64,000 nt of DNA from Marininema halotolerans (GTDB lineage Bacteria; Bacillota; Bacilli; Thermoactinomycetales; DSM-45169): assembly GCF_900116235.1 (NCBI RefSeq), contig NZ_FPAA01000002.1, positions 372,001 through 436,000 of the forward strand, written 5' to 3'. Positions 36,641 through 44,590 of this stretch are shown one piece after another. The notes under the pieces are model-generated. The model was not told the origin of the DNA. It saw only the letters and a list, made by a program, of their open reading frames with translations, and searched no databases. Position numbers and translations under genes: made by a program. Position 1 is the stretch's first letter. Each line of letters begins with the position of its first letter.

Positions 36641-37879
36641 TTCGGCTTGTTGGTCGGTTGAAAGATGACTTTCATCGTTCCTTTTCCGCTGATATAGCAT
36701 ACTCTTGAATGCAATCAGAGAACAGAGGAGGACAAAGATCCCTGAGGAAAAAAATATCACCCCAACTTGGACAAATTCTGCAACGACACCTGCAGCCATT
36801 CCACTAATCGGCACGGCTAAAAACGAAACCATACGCGTCGAACTAATTACCCGTCCGAGGAGTTTCTTCGGCACCACTTCTTGTCGCAATGTAAACCAAT
36901 TAATCGCAAGCAAAGTAGTGGAACCAAGGATCACAATTCGGCAGAGAATTAGCCCAATAACCAATGACTGGGAAGCTACCAACATCACCTGACCTACCCC
37001 AATGGCTAACCCGGCATAAATCATGAGATTGCCCCGGGGAATATGCTTGAGTCGATTCGCCAAGTAAATCGCAAGCAATGATCCTATCATCTGACATGAA
37101 AAAACCATCCCAATGGTTGTAGACGAGAGCTGCAAATTCCCTTTTAAGTAAAATACAAAAAGTGCTTCTACCGCGCCATAGCCGACATTGATTAAAAAAA
37201 TGAGTAAGGTTCCCAGCCATATCACCTTGGTTTGAAAAACATAACGCAGCCCTTCTTTAATCGGCTGAATAATGGCGGGCATCCCTGATTTTCTCTCCAC
37301 TTTATGTAACATCACCCTCGATATAACCAGCGCTGAAAATAGAAAGGATGCACTATCCAAATAAAGAACATTGGCTGTACCCATCAACGCAATGGAAACC
37401 CCTGCAATGGAAGGCCCCGTAAACGTTGTAATGGTTTCCACAAGTTTAAACAGGGAGTTTCCTTGTACCAAATTTTCATCTTGTAATACTTCAGGAATTA
37501 CCGATTCAAAACAAGGGTGATAAAAAGCACTCACACTCGCAATACAAAAGGTGACCACATAAACCATCCATACCTCCAGCATGCCAAAGCTGTTGGCTAA
37601 CGGTATGATCAGAATAAGTAAGGAAGAAGTGATATCCCCCATTACCATAATCATTTTTTTACTGAGTTGATCCGCTAAGGCCCCACCAAACAGACTAAAT
37701 AACACCATTGGAAGAATCTCCAATACATATCCAAGAGCCATTAAACTAGGGGATTTCGTAAGATCATAAACAAGCAAAGGAAGCGCAATCAAAAAAAAGG
37801 AATCTCCCAGTTTACTGATGGACATCCCTGCTAGTAACTTCGCATAATTCTTATTTTTCATTACAAGGGGTATTTGCAT
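36632..37879 (-). CDS. MFS efflux transporter (MFS_3/EntS type)
   Basis: The 415-residue protein has about 12 predicted membrane helices, a G-x-x-x-S-x-x-G-D start motif (G-M-S-I-S-K-L-G-D) and G-G-A-L-A-D in the first cytoplasmic loop. These features match the MFS_3 group of drug and siderophore exporters. It is the third gene after the 20-residue peptide and the ThiF-like enzyme on the same strand, 175 bases downstream of the latter, with its own TATAAT promoter in the gap. This context suggests export of, or self-protection against, the modified peptide. AAGGAG lies ahead of the ATG. Confidence 0.88.
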   Translation of the reverse strand: MQIPLVMKNKNYAKLLAGMSISKLGDSFFLIALPLLVYDLTKSPSLMALGYVLEILPMVLFSLFGGALADQLSKKMIMVMGDITSSLLILIIPLANSFGMLEVWMVYVVTFCIASVSAFYHPCFESVIPEVLQDENLVQGNSLFKLVETITTFTGPSIAGVSIALMGTANVLYLDSASFLFSALVISRVMLHKVERKSGMPAIIQPIKEGLRYVFQTKVIWLGTLLIFLINVGYGAVEALFVFYLKGNLQLSSTTIGMVFSCQMIGSLLAIYLANRLKHIPRGNLMIYAGLAIGVGQVMLVASQSLVIGLILCRIVILGSTTLLAINWFTLRQEVVPKKLLGRVISSTRMVSFLAVPISGMAAGVVAEFVQVGVIFFSSGIFVLLCSLIAFKSMLYQRKRNDESHLSTDQQAESL

Positions 37880-37959
37880 CCGTGCAACTCCTTTTCTCTT
37901 TATTTCGACCCGAGTGTAATCAAAGGATGAGAATGATAGGTGAGGGAGGTGTCGATTCT

Positions 37960-37988
37960 ATTATACATAATCACTCCTCCTCACCCAA
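37960..37988 (-). promoter_or_regulatory. Promoter of the MFS exporter gene, inside a dyad
   Basis: On the minus strand TTGGGT (37988-37983), a 17-base spacer and a perfect TATAAT (37965-37960) lie about 80 bases ahead of the exporter start. GGTGAGG near 37939 and CCTCACC near 37980 flank the -10 box as an inverted pair, a possible operator. Confidence 0.6.
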
Positions 37989-38054
37989 CATTCCACTCTA
38001 TTTCCTGGGAATCGGAAAACGAAGGGGATCTTCTCTCTTCTTATCCCACGATTT

Positions 38055-39188
38055 TTATAGGGGTGTTGCTTCGGTAGAGGTAGTTTTTGCACGGTTACTG
38101 CGAGTTGAGTGACAGATCGGACAAGTGGAGTTCTTCTCCCAGCGCGAAATTTCCTTGGTGTCTAATGTAAAAAAGTTGATCTCCATCATTTTGCCTAGCG
38201 CAATCGGTTTTGGGAAACCTGTGACAAGCTTCAATAACTCATTGACCATTGCCCCTGCTAAGATTGCCACATTGGGACTGATGGCCGCATTGTTTCGCTG
38301 GAAGTCCATCCCTTCCATAAAGTTCAATTGCCGTTCAAACTGATGATCGCTGTGTTTCTTCGAGTCCACATGGCACTGTACACAACCCGTCTCACCTGGA
38401 ATCATACTATAGAATCGTCCTCGGGTGTTCAGTACTCCCCCCGATACCATGGGTAATCCCGCTTTCACTACCGCTTCATTCACCCAGTTTTGAATATACA
38501 AGGTAGGTTTATCGGCTACACATACGACGTACTCGGTTCCTTCGATATGTTGATAGACATCTTCTGGTTTGCCAATTTTGCAGTTTGTAATGGATAGATT
38601 CACATTGGGGTTAAATTGATTGATTCGTTTTAATGCCATCTCTGTTTTCAGTTGGCCCACATCGGACTCCGAGTATAATAATTGCCGATTGAAATTACTC
38701 AATTCTAACCGATCAAAATCAAGGGCCCGGATATTATGAAACCCTAAAGCCGCTAAGTGATAGAGAATCTGGCTTCCTAAACCACCTACACCGAGTAATG
38801 AAATCTTACAGTTATTGATCTTCTCTTGAATCGCATATTTACTTTCCTCAAGCGAAGTAAACAACGAGAAGAAATTAATGTTGGCTTTGTAACGCTCACG
38901 GTCATAATCCTTCAATTGACTGGGTTCAATAGACGCATCTTCAATGTATCCTTCTTGATTCAATGCTTGAATCGAAGTAAGAATATCTTCTCGTGGAATT
39001 TCGGGAAATTGTTTCTGAACGATCTGAACTAAATCATCCAATGTATGTTTCCCATTCATCGACTGCACCAACAAGGTGATGCTTCCACTTGGATCAGGAA
39101 TAATACCTGCTACGCCATCTTCCTCACCAATCTGTATCTCATTCCCCCAACAGAATACAGGGATCGTTTCTTTAAATTTAGGCTTCAT
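38055..39188 (-). CDS. E1-like ThiF family enzyme with N-terminal RRE-like domain (RiPP maturation)
   Basis: The 377-residue protein has two parts. Residues 1-90 look like a PqqD-type precursor recognition element: a basic start, D-P-S-G, then M-N-G-K-H-T-L-D-D-L-V and a helix ending in L-N-Q-E-G-Y-I. Residues 120-345 are an E1/ThiF/MoeB adenylating domain with G-V-G-G-L-G (133-138), Asp157, N165-x-x-R168-Q169 and Lys181. Two CxxC pairs (C269/C272 and C356/C359) should bind zinc. MccB and PaaA, which activate the short peptides of microcin C and pantocin, share this plan. Start set at ATG 39188 behind CTGGAGG; longer frames upstream run through a stem-loop. A 20-residue peptide gene lies upstream and an MFS exporter downstream. 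Confidence 0.88.
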   Translation of the reverse strand: MKPKFKETIPVFCWGNEIQIGEEDGVAGIIPDPSGSITLLVQSMNGKHTLDDLVQIVQKQFPEIPREDILTSIQALNQEGYIEDASIEPSQLKDYDRERYKANINFFSLFTSLEESKYAIQEKINNCKISLLGVGGLGSQILYHLAALGFHNIRALDFDRLELSNFNRQLLYSESDVGQLKTEMALKRINQFNPNVNLSITNCKIGKPEDVYQHIEGTEYVVCVADKPTLYIQNWVNEAVVKAGLPMVSGGVLNTRGRFYSMIPGETGCVQCHVDSKKHSDHQFERQLNFMEGMDFQRNNAAISPNVAILAGAMVNELLKLVTGFPKPIALGKMMEINFFTLDTKEISRWEKNSTCPICHSTRSNRAKTTSTEATPL

Positions 39189-39281
39189 CGTATTCCTCCA
39201 GTTATTTGGATCGCCCTTTCTATCAAAGCAAAGGACGTAACTCCAACCCATTTGATCCATGGCTCTCCGTATAAATACGTG

Positions 39282-39318
39282 CCGCAAATCTCCGTGGCTA
39301 TCGCCAGGAGATTTGCGG
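39282..39318 (-). promoter_or_regulatory. Strong stem-loop between the peptide gene and the ThiF-like gene
   Basis: CCGCAAATCTCC and GGAGATTTGCGG pair perfectly over 12 bp and the stem continues with TGGC/GCCA around loop TATC, with one bulged base. No good T run follows on the minus strand. It may be a partial attenuator or an RNA-stabilising end that lets the peptide be made in excess over the enzyme, as is common in RiPP operons. Confidence 0.6.
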
Positions 39319-39347
39319 AGAGTTCATGTATCTACTTTTCTATCTTA

Positions 39348-39410
39348 TTAACCTGGAAGAGCAACCACTACGCCAGCCAAGCTTGCGCCTTTTTCTACTT
39401 TGATCATCAT
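39348..39410 (-). CDS. 20-residue peptide, candidate RiPP precursor
   Basis: The peptide is MMIKVEKGASLAGVVVALPG, ending in two adjacent stops (TAATAA). It is preceded by AAGGAGGTGATT, an almost perfect complement to the 16S rRNA end, eight bases from the ATG, and by a near-consensus promoter. The N-terminal part is polar (KVEK), the C-terminal part small and hydrophobic with a final L-P-G. A stem-loop and then an E1-like enzyme with a recognition domain follow on the same strand. Very short peptides next to ThiF-type enzymes are the substrates in microcin C (MccA) and pantocin (PaaP) loci. I know no close relative of this peptide. The C-terminal Gly is a plausible site of adenylation, which is inference. 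It could instead be a regulatory leader peptide. Confidence 0.7.
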   Translation of the reverse strand: MMIKVEKGASLAGVVVALPG

Positions 39411-39441
39411 GGGAGAATCACCTCCTTGAGTTTATATGTGA

Positions 39442-39470
39442 ATTATATGAATTGAATAAAAATTGGTCAA
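39442..39470 (-). promoter_or_regulatory. Near-consensus SigA promoter of the peptide/ThiF operon
   Basis: On the minus strand TTGACC (39470-39465), a 17-base spacer and TATAAT (39447-39442) lie 32 bases ahead of the peptide start, giving a short leader with the strong ribosome binding site. The other bases up to 39756 show no gene; CCATA-ATA-TATGG near 39541 is a small dyad upstream. Confidence 0.8.
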
Positions 39471-39756
39471 ATTCAAAATTGATCGTCTGACAAAAGAATC
39501 TTGGTCCAATCTCCTTTTATCGATCTTAATGGTTGTTTTTCCATAATATATGGGAGTTTACAATTTATGATTCTTCATTTTATTGTCCCACCCAACCCCT
39601 ATTCGACACTCCGGTAACTCCACTGATTCGCTTCTTTTACTATCTATCAAAGAAGTAATTGATCATGGATTTTGATAATCTCCTACTCATTTACTCAAAA
39701 ACGTTTCACATCTCTTCGCTTGATATGGGGCACTACCTATCATCATCAAAAAAGTA

Positions 39757-39806
39757 AAGGTGGACAAAAGTAGGGGACCTCAAGTCCCCCTACTTTTGTC
39801 CACCTT
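39757..39806 (-). terminator. Long-stem terminator after the tandem hydrolases
   Basis: Arms of about 22 bp (AAGGTGGACAAAAGTAGGGG with its complement) around a five-base loop, 28 bases past the stop of the second hydrolase and followed on the minus strand by a T-rich run. It isolates the hydrolase pair from the peptide operon. Confidence 0.85.
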
Positions 39807-39833
39807 ATTCACTCGATTCAGCATCAACAGTGC

Positions 39834-40724
39834 TTATATCATTGACAGACCGACACATTCTTTATGAAACGTGAGAATGGCTGCACTTAACTCCTGATCA
39901 TGATCAAACATCATCGCATGAGTTGTACCTGGAATCACTTCGATTTTACTCGAAGAAAGAACGGGCTGTATCTTCTCTTTAATGAAAGAGAGTTTCCCAT
40001 CCAGACCCCCTTCTTCTGCTGCTGGGAGAAATAGAACGGGGCATGATATTTCTTCATACCAATCTTCCAACCGAATATCAAATTGATGACCTTTTATCTG
40101 TAACCAAGAAGCAATGGATGGTTTCCGAACATAGGTGCCGTCGCTTTGCAAGGCCAGATCGATCCCTTTCAAAGAATTCTCTTTGATCGAATTCCAGGGA
40201 AGCCATTCCCTTTTCAAGGTAGCAATAAAGGCTTCTTTGCTAGGGTAGGTATTCACCTCTGCCCCCTTTGCTAATCCTTCCATAAACTCTTCCTTTGACT
40301 CGGTATATTTTCCTCCAGGTCCAGCGTCATTTTGCATGGCACCCTCCGAATTAACCAGGGAGAGGGTTCGCTCAGGAAAACGAGCGGCAAATGCGGTTGC
40401 TACCGAACATCCAAAGGAGCTTCCTACAAGGTGAGCTGCGTCAATCTTCAGATGATCCAAAGCCAATACGATATCCTCTGCCAAAGTAGCAAAGTCGTAC
40501 CCCTTACCCGGATCCTCTGATTTTCCGTGCCCCCGTAAATTTAAGGTGACCACTCGATAGGCGTTTGTAAACGAGGGAATCACCCCATTCCAGATCGCTT
40601 CATTTCCGCCCATGTAATGAAGGAAAAGAATCGGTTCCCCTTGATCACTGTGGATTGTTCCATGGATCAGTGTGTGATCCTGAGTTCGATAGCAAAAAGG
40701 TTTCTCCACTTCATCCAACTCCAT
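39834..40724 (-). CDS. Alpha/beta hydrolase, copy 2 of a tandem pair
   Basis: The 296-residue protein has the alpha/beta hydrolase plan: L-H-Y-M-G-G oxyanion region near residue 36, N-L-R-G-H-G-K-S, nucleophile elbow G-S-S-F-G, an acid in the late strand and catalytic His in G-T-T-H-A-M-M. No signal peptide is present. It is a close copy of the gene 9 bases upstream; several blocks of DNA are almost identical, so the pair arose by recent duplication. The lid region between residues 130 and 210 differs most, which points to a shift in substrate. The ATG used has no clear ribosome binding site; a GTG 15 bases on has GGAG ahead of it. Confidence 0.87.
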   Translation of the reverse strand: MELDEVEKPFCYRTQDHTLIHGTIHSDQGEPILFLHYMGGNEAIWNGVIPSFTNAYRVVTLNLRGHGKSEDPGKGYDFATLAEDIVLALDHLKIDAAHLVGSSFGCSVATAFAARFPERTLSLVNSEGAMQNDAGPGGKYTESKEEFMEGLAKGAEVNTYPSKEAFIATLKREWLPWNSIKENSLKGIDLALQSDGTYVRKPSIASWLQIKGHQFDIRLEDWYEEISCPVLFLPAAEEGGLDGKLSFIKEKIQPVLSSSKIEVIPGTTHAMMFDHDQELSAAILTFHKECVGLSMI

Positions 40725-40733
40725 TGATAATAT

Positions 40734-41609
40734 TTATTTTTTTACTGATCTATTGGCGACATCTTTATGAAAAGAATAAATGGCATGACTCATCTCTTCA
40801 AAATGATCAAACATCATCGCATGGGTTGTACCTGGTATGACTGTGATTTGGCTACGGGTAAGAATTGGCTCCAGCTTGTCTTTAATGAATGTCAACTTTC
40901 CCTCAAGCCCTTCTTCTTTCTCTGCAGGTAGAAAAAGCACAGGACATTGAACCTGGCTATACCATTTCTCCAAGCGAATATCAAAGAGAGATTCGAGTAG
41001 TTTCATCGAAGAATTCCAGGAGGGTTTCGTTGTAAAACTACCATCTTCTCCTTGTGTTAGCTCAAGTCCATCTAATGATTTCTCCTTCAACTCACTCCAG
41101 GGTTGCCACATCGTCCTTAAATACTCAATATATGCTGCTTTGGAGGGGTAAATCGTCTCACTCCTCCTTCGTATTTTCGCCATTCGCTCTTCCTTGGACT
41201 CTGTAAACTTCCCACCTGGGCCCCTATCATTTTGTAGGGCTCCTTCCGAATTAGCAAGGGAGAGGACACGCTTAGGATAACGGGCGGCGAAGGACGTCGC
41301 AACATACGCTCCTAACGAGCTACCCACAAGGTGAGCAGCAGGAACCTCAAGGTGATCCAGGGCCATAGCCACATCATCCGCTAGGGTTGCAAAGTCGTAC
41401 CCCTTACCCGGATCCTCTGATTTTCCATGCCCCCGTAAATTTAAGGTGATCACACGATAGGCGTTTGTAAACGAGGGAATCACCCCACTCCAAATCGCTT
41501 CATTTCCGCCCATGTAATGAAGGAAAATAATCGGTTCTCCTTGTTCACTGTGGATTGTTCCATGGATCAGTGTGTGATCCTGTGTTCGATAGCAAAAAGG
41601 TTTTTCCAT
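40734..41609 (-). CDS. Alpha/beta hydrolase, copy 1 of a tandem pair
   Basis: Same family and layout as the gene that follows it: L-H-Y-M-G-G, R-G-H-G-K-S, G-S-S-L-G nucleophile elbow, and His in G-T-T-H-A-M-M-F-D-H. The frame opens with a TTG at 41624, but ATG 41609 (M-E-K-P-F) has TTGGAG nine bases ahead and is the better start. The protein is predicted cytoplasmic. Function is unknown; family members include esterases, haloperoxidase-like enzymes and lactonases. The two genes are co-transcribed and end at a long-stem terminator. Confidence 0.87.
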   Translation of the reverse strand: MEKPFCYRTQDHTLIHGTIHSEQGEPIIFLHYMGGNEAIWSGVIPSFTNAYRVITLNLRGHGKSEDPGKGYDFATLADDVAMALDHLEVPAAHLVGSSLGAYVATSFAARYPKRVLSLANSEGALQNDRGPGGKFTESKEERMAKIRRRSETIYPSKAAYIEYLRTMWQPWSELKEKSLDGLELTQGEDGSFTTKPSWNSSMKLLESLFDIRLEKWYSQVQCPVLFLPAEKEEGLEGKLTFIKDKLEPILTRSQITVIPGTTHAMMFDHFEEMSHAIYSFHKDVANRSVKK

Positions 41610-41624
41610 TTCATCCAACTCCAA

Positions 41625-42128
41625 TTGAAATTGTTAAGTTATCCGCTTCCTATAGCCAGTTCATCTTCTTCAATGCAGCAAATACGGTGGGACACGTTGC
41701 AGGTGTCAGCCTTTTTTCTGTGTTATCGGTATGTTTATTCCATTCCATCAGAGAGCCCGTATAGGGCAAAAAACTCCATGATCATTTCATAATCCATTCG
41801 ATATATTAATGGTAAAAAATCATAAAATAAATTTTTTATATATACAATATATAACGAAAAACAGCAAAGTATCAACCATTAAATTGAGTTAATTAAAAGA
41901 TAGTTACCCAGGCAGTTGATTATTCATAAATTAGTGGATAAAGGAGATATGGGCGTACTCACCAATTATGCATAGAATCCGATTATCGATTCGACTAAAT
42001 CGGATCCCCTAGGGGATTTTCTTATGGCTGTGAGTAAAACAAACTTCTTAAGGAGAGTCGCTGGAGGACCATTAAGGACAGTTGGAATCACAGTTATTTG
42101 ATCGTCTTGAAAAGACCCGTATTATACA
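41625..42128. other. Intergenic stretch without a convincing gene
   Basis: This 500-base stretch is AT-rich around 41800-41900 and holds the upstream region of the hydrolase pair. At 41977-42005 arms ATCCGATT and AATCGGAT form an inverted repeat, followed by the palindrome ATCCCCTAGGGGAT (42004-42017) and TTTTC. A 25-codon frame with a possible ribosome binding site starts at 42024 on the plus strand; it is too short and unsupported to call. Confidence 0.5.
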
Positions 42129-42167
42129 ACAACAGGCCAGAGACGATCGAAGTCTCTGACCTGTTGT
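42129..42167. terminator. Terminator hairpin past the dipeptidase gene
   Basis: Arms of 16 bases, ACAACAGGCCAGAGAC and GTCTCTGACCTGTTGT, with one mismatch and a seven-base loop. The T-rich tail is on the plus strand side, but the position 16 bases past the PepV stop suits that gene too. Confidence 0.7.
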
Positions 42168-42182
42168 CACTTTTACTTTGTT

Positions 42183-43595
42183 TTATTTCGCCAATTCGTA
42201 AATCGCTTGAGCATAAAGGGCTGTCGCTTTCACCAAATCATCTACCACGATATATTCATTCCGTTGATGTGCCGTCTCCTCGCGACCTGGGAAAAGTGGG
42301 CCGAAAACTACACCGGTTTCAAGGGCACGGGCATAGGTCGCTCCCCCAATCGCCATGGTTTCTCCCTTCTCCCCCGTCTGTTCTTCATAGACGCGAGAGA
42401 GTGTACGAACGAGCTGATGATCCTCATCCACGAAGTGCCCTTTCTTATGATCAACCACTTCCACAGTAAATCCAAAGGATTCGGCCTCCGTCTCCATCTG
42501 CTGTCGGATGGCTGTTAGTTCCCCCGAAATCGGATAGCGGATATTTAATCCGACACCCTGTTCACCACCGATTTGATAACGGAAGATCCCCCCGTTTACT
42601 GTCAAAGGACCGACCCGATCATCACTTTGAGCCAGGTTCAGTTTCTCGCCTTTAAAGCTGCCACACAATTTTTCTGCAATAAAACGGATATATTGGCTAC
42701 CTGTTGTATCTAACGAAATGGAGCTAAGAAATTCAGCCAGACGCAGTGCTGCATTGAGCCCTCCCTCAGGCTCGGATCCATGATGGGCTTTTCCTTCTAG
42801 GACGAGGGTAAGATGATCATTGGACTCCTCGGCATACCCCTGAATCCGGTTGGACAATAAGAAATCTTGATACTTCTCCTTCAGTTCAAAAACATCCCCA
42901 TCCCCTTGCAGTTGTGCCTGTGCTAAATCAGGCACCATGTTAAAACGTTGACCTGCTTCAAAGGATTCGAGTAGCCATCCGTCAGCTGGAGCTTCATTGG
43001 TATCCACTTTTCCTGTCAAGGTAAAATCGATCATGCCTTTTTCTGCAGTGATAATGGGAAAATCCGCATCAGGTGTAAAGCCCATATCCGGCATTTTCTC
43101 TCGTTCAAAGTAATAATCCATATCTCGCCAATGGGATTCCTCATCGGTTCCCAGAATAAGACGCACTCGTTTGCTTAACGGAAGATCCAATTCTTTAACC
43201 ATCTGCATTGCAACAAAGGCGGCCATAGCTGCCCCTTTATCATCCTGGGCACCTCGTGCAAAAAAATTGCCCTCTCGTATCTCTGGCTCAAAGGGGGGAG
43301 ATATCCATCCATCCCCAGTGGGAACTACATCCAAATGAGCCAGTACTCCTACGAGTTCCTCGCCTTTACCCATTTCAATGTGACCGGCATATCCATCAAT
43401 ATTCTTTGTAGTAAATCCTGCTGCTTCCCCTAGCTTCAACATATAGGATAAAGCCTCTGCGATTTTTTCTCCGAAGGGAGCTCCTGGGTTAGCAGTCGAT
43501 TCATCCAATACACTTTCGATCGAACATAACTTCGTTAATTGTTGAAGCAGCAATTCCCGTCTCTTTTCCGTCTCTTGTAGCCAATTAATTGCCAT
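42183..43595 (-). CDS. pepV: Dipeptidase PepV (M20 family)
   Basis: The 470-residue protein matches the M20 metallopeptidase PepV: H-L-D-V-V-P near residue 87, Q-D-D-K-G with the bridging Asp near 118, D-E-E-S near 153 with the general base, and D-A-D-F-P. PepV is a cytoplasmic two-zinc dipeptidase of broad range that completes breakdown of peptides, and the length is normal for the family. AGGAGG precedes the ATG. The inositol monophosphatase gene lies 24 bases upstream on the same strand, so both are likely co-transcribed. Confidence 0.93.
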   Translation of the reverse strand: MAINWLQETEKRRELLLQQLTKLCSIESVLDESTANPGAPFGEKIAEALSYMLKLGEAAGFTTKNIDGYAGHIEMGKGEELVGVLAHLDVVPTGDGWISPPFEPEIREGNFFARGAQDDKGAAMAAFVAMQMVKELDLPLSKRVRLILGTDEESHWRDMDYYFEREKMPDMGFTPDADFPIITAEKGMIDFTLTGKVDTNEAPADGWLLESFEAGQRFNMVPDLAQAQLQGDGDVFELKEKYQDFLLSNRIQGYAEESNDHLTLVLEGKAHHGSEPEGGLNAALRLAEFLSSISLDTTGSQYIRFIAEKLCGSFKGEKLNLAQSDDRVGPLTVNGGIFRYQIGGEQGVGLNIRYPISGELTAIRQQMETEAESFGFTVEVVDHKKGHFVDEDHQLVRTLSRVYEEQTGEKGETMAIGGATYARALETGVVFGPLFPGREETAHQRNEYIVVDDLVKATALYAQAIYELAK

Positions 43596-43619
43596 CTTTA
43601 CGTCCTCCTATGTACCCTG

Positions 43620-44444
43620 TTAAAAACCAGTGGCACCTGCTTCTGCAAGGGCTTGTTTCACTGCAACATGAACCGATCCATTCGTTGCTAGGATATGTCG
43701 CACTCCAATTTCATAGGGGTTACCGATCGTATCAGTAACCATCCCGCCTGCTTCAGTGATTAAGATCGCTCCTGCGGCTAAATCCCATGCATTTAAGTCT
43801 AACTCCCAATAACCTGTAAGACGACCCGCCGCAACATAGGCAAGATGTAGTGCTGCTGAACCTCCAGCACGAATATTTCGGACGTGGGGAGAAAGCCTTA
43901 AAATACCGTCTGTATTCACTTGTCTCATGCCAGCGGGATCGCCTGAAGGAAAACCTGAGGCCAATAAACTTTCAGCCAGCGTCCTCTCACTCGATACCTG
44001 AATGGGTTCCCCATTTAGCCATGCGCCTTTCCCCTTCTCTGCGGTGAACAGTTCATCTTTTATCGGATCATAGATGACCCCCAAAACAACTTCTTGCTTG
44101 ACCGCATAGGCGATAGAAACGCAAAAGAAGGGAAAACCATGGATGAAGTTAGTCGTTCCATCAATGGGATCAACAATCCATAGATGTTCATGAACACGAT
44201 GATTTGTTAACGCTTCTTTGGCAGCAACCACCCCTGCATCTACACCTTCTTCTCCTAGGATCACATGATCGGGATGATGAGAGGTAATGAACCTGCGAAT
44301 GATTTTCTCCGCTTCCTTATCAACTTCGGTCACAAGATCCGAGGCAGAAGACTTCACATCAATTTGTTTGGAAACGAATGCTTTTTCGCGAATCAGCGCT
44401 CCTGCTTGACGAGCCGCATCAATGGCCGTCTGTAATTCCTTCAA
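43620..44444 (-). CDS. Inositol monophosphatase family protein (SuhB-like)
   Basis: The 274-residue protein carries both metal-binding signatures: G-E-E-G near residue 64 followed by W-I-V-D-P-I-D-G-T-T-N-F near 92, and W-D-L-A-A-G-A near 218. These enzymes remove phosphate from inositol phosphate or related sugar and nucleotide phosphates with magnesium; Gram-positive members often have broad range. The start is a TTG with GGAGGG ten bases ahead; no ATG lies near. It is divergent from the phospholipase-like gene. Confidence 0.9.
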   Translation of the reverse strand: MKELQTAIDAARQAGALIREKAFVSKQIDVKSSASDLVTEVDKEAEKIIRRFITSHHPDHVILGEEGVDAGVVAAKEALTNHRVHEHLWIVDPIDGTTNFIHGFPFFCVSIAYAVKQEVVLGVIYDPIKDELFTAEKGKGAWLNGEPIQVSSERTLAESLLASGFPSGDPAGMRQVNTDGILRLSPHVRNIRAGGSAALHLAYVAAGRLTGYWELDLNAWDLAAGAILITEAGGMVTDTIGNPYEIGVRHILATNGSVHVAVKQALAEAGATGF

Positions 44445-44590
44445 TCTGTATCCCTCCGTGCTATGATAGGATTATCCATCTTACTATACCATGGGTAACC
44501 GCAACTCCCAATCGATTCACTAAAAAAGGAGTTAGGGCCCCTCCCTATCGAAATCGAAAACAGCCCCTTGATGGAAGAAAGGAGACCTTC

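Noticed and set aside
39189-39287. 33-codon N-terminal extension of the ThiF-like enzyme
   Set aside because: The extension reaches back to the edge of the stem-loop, while ATG 39188 has a clear GGAGG ribosome binding site.
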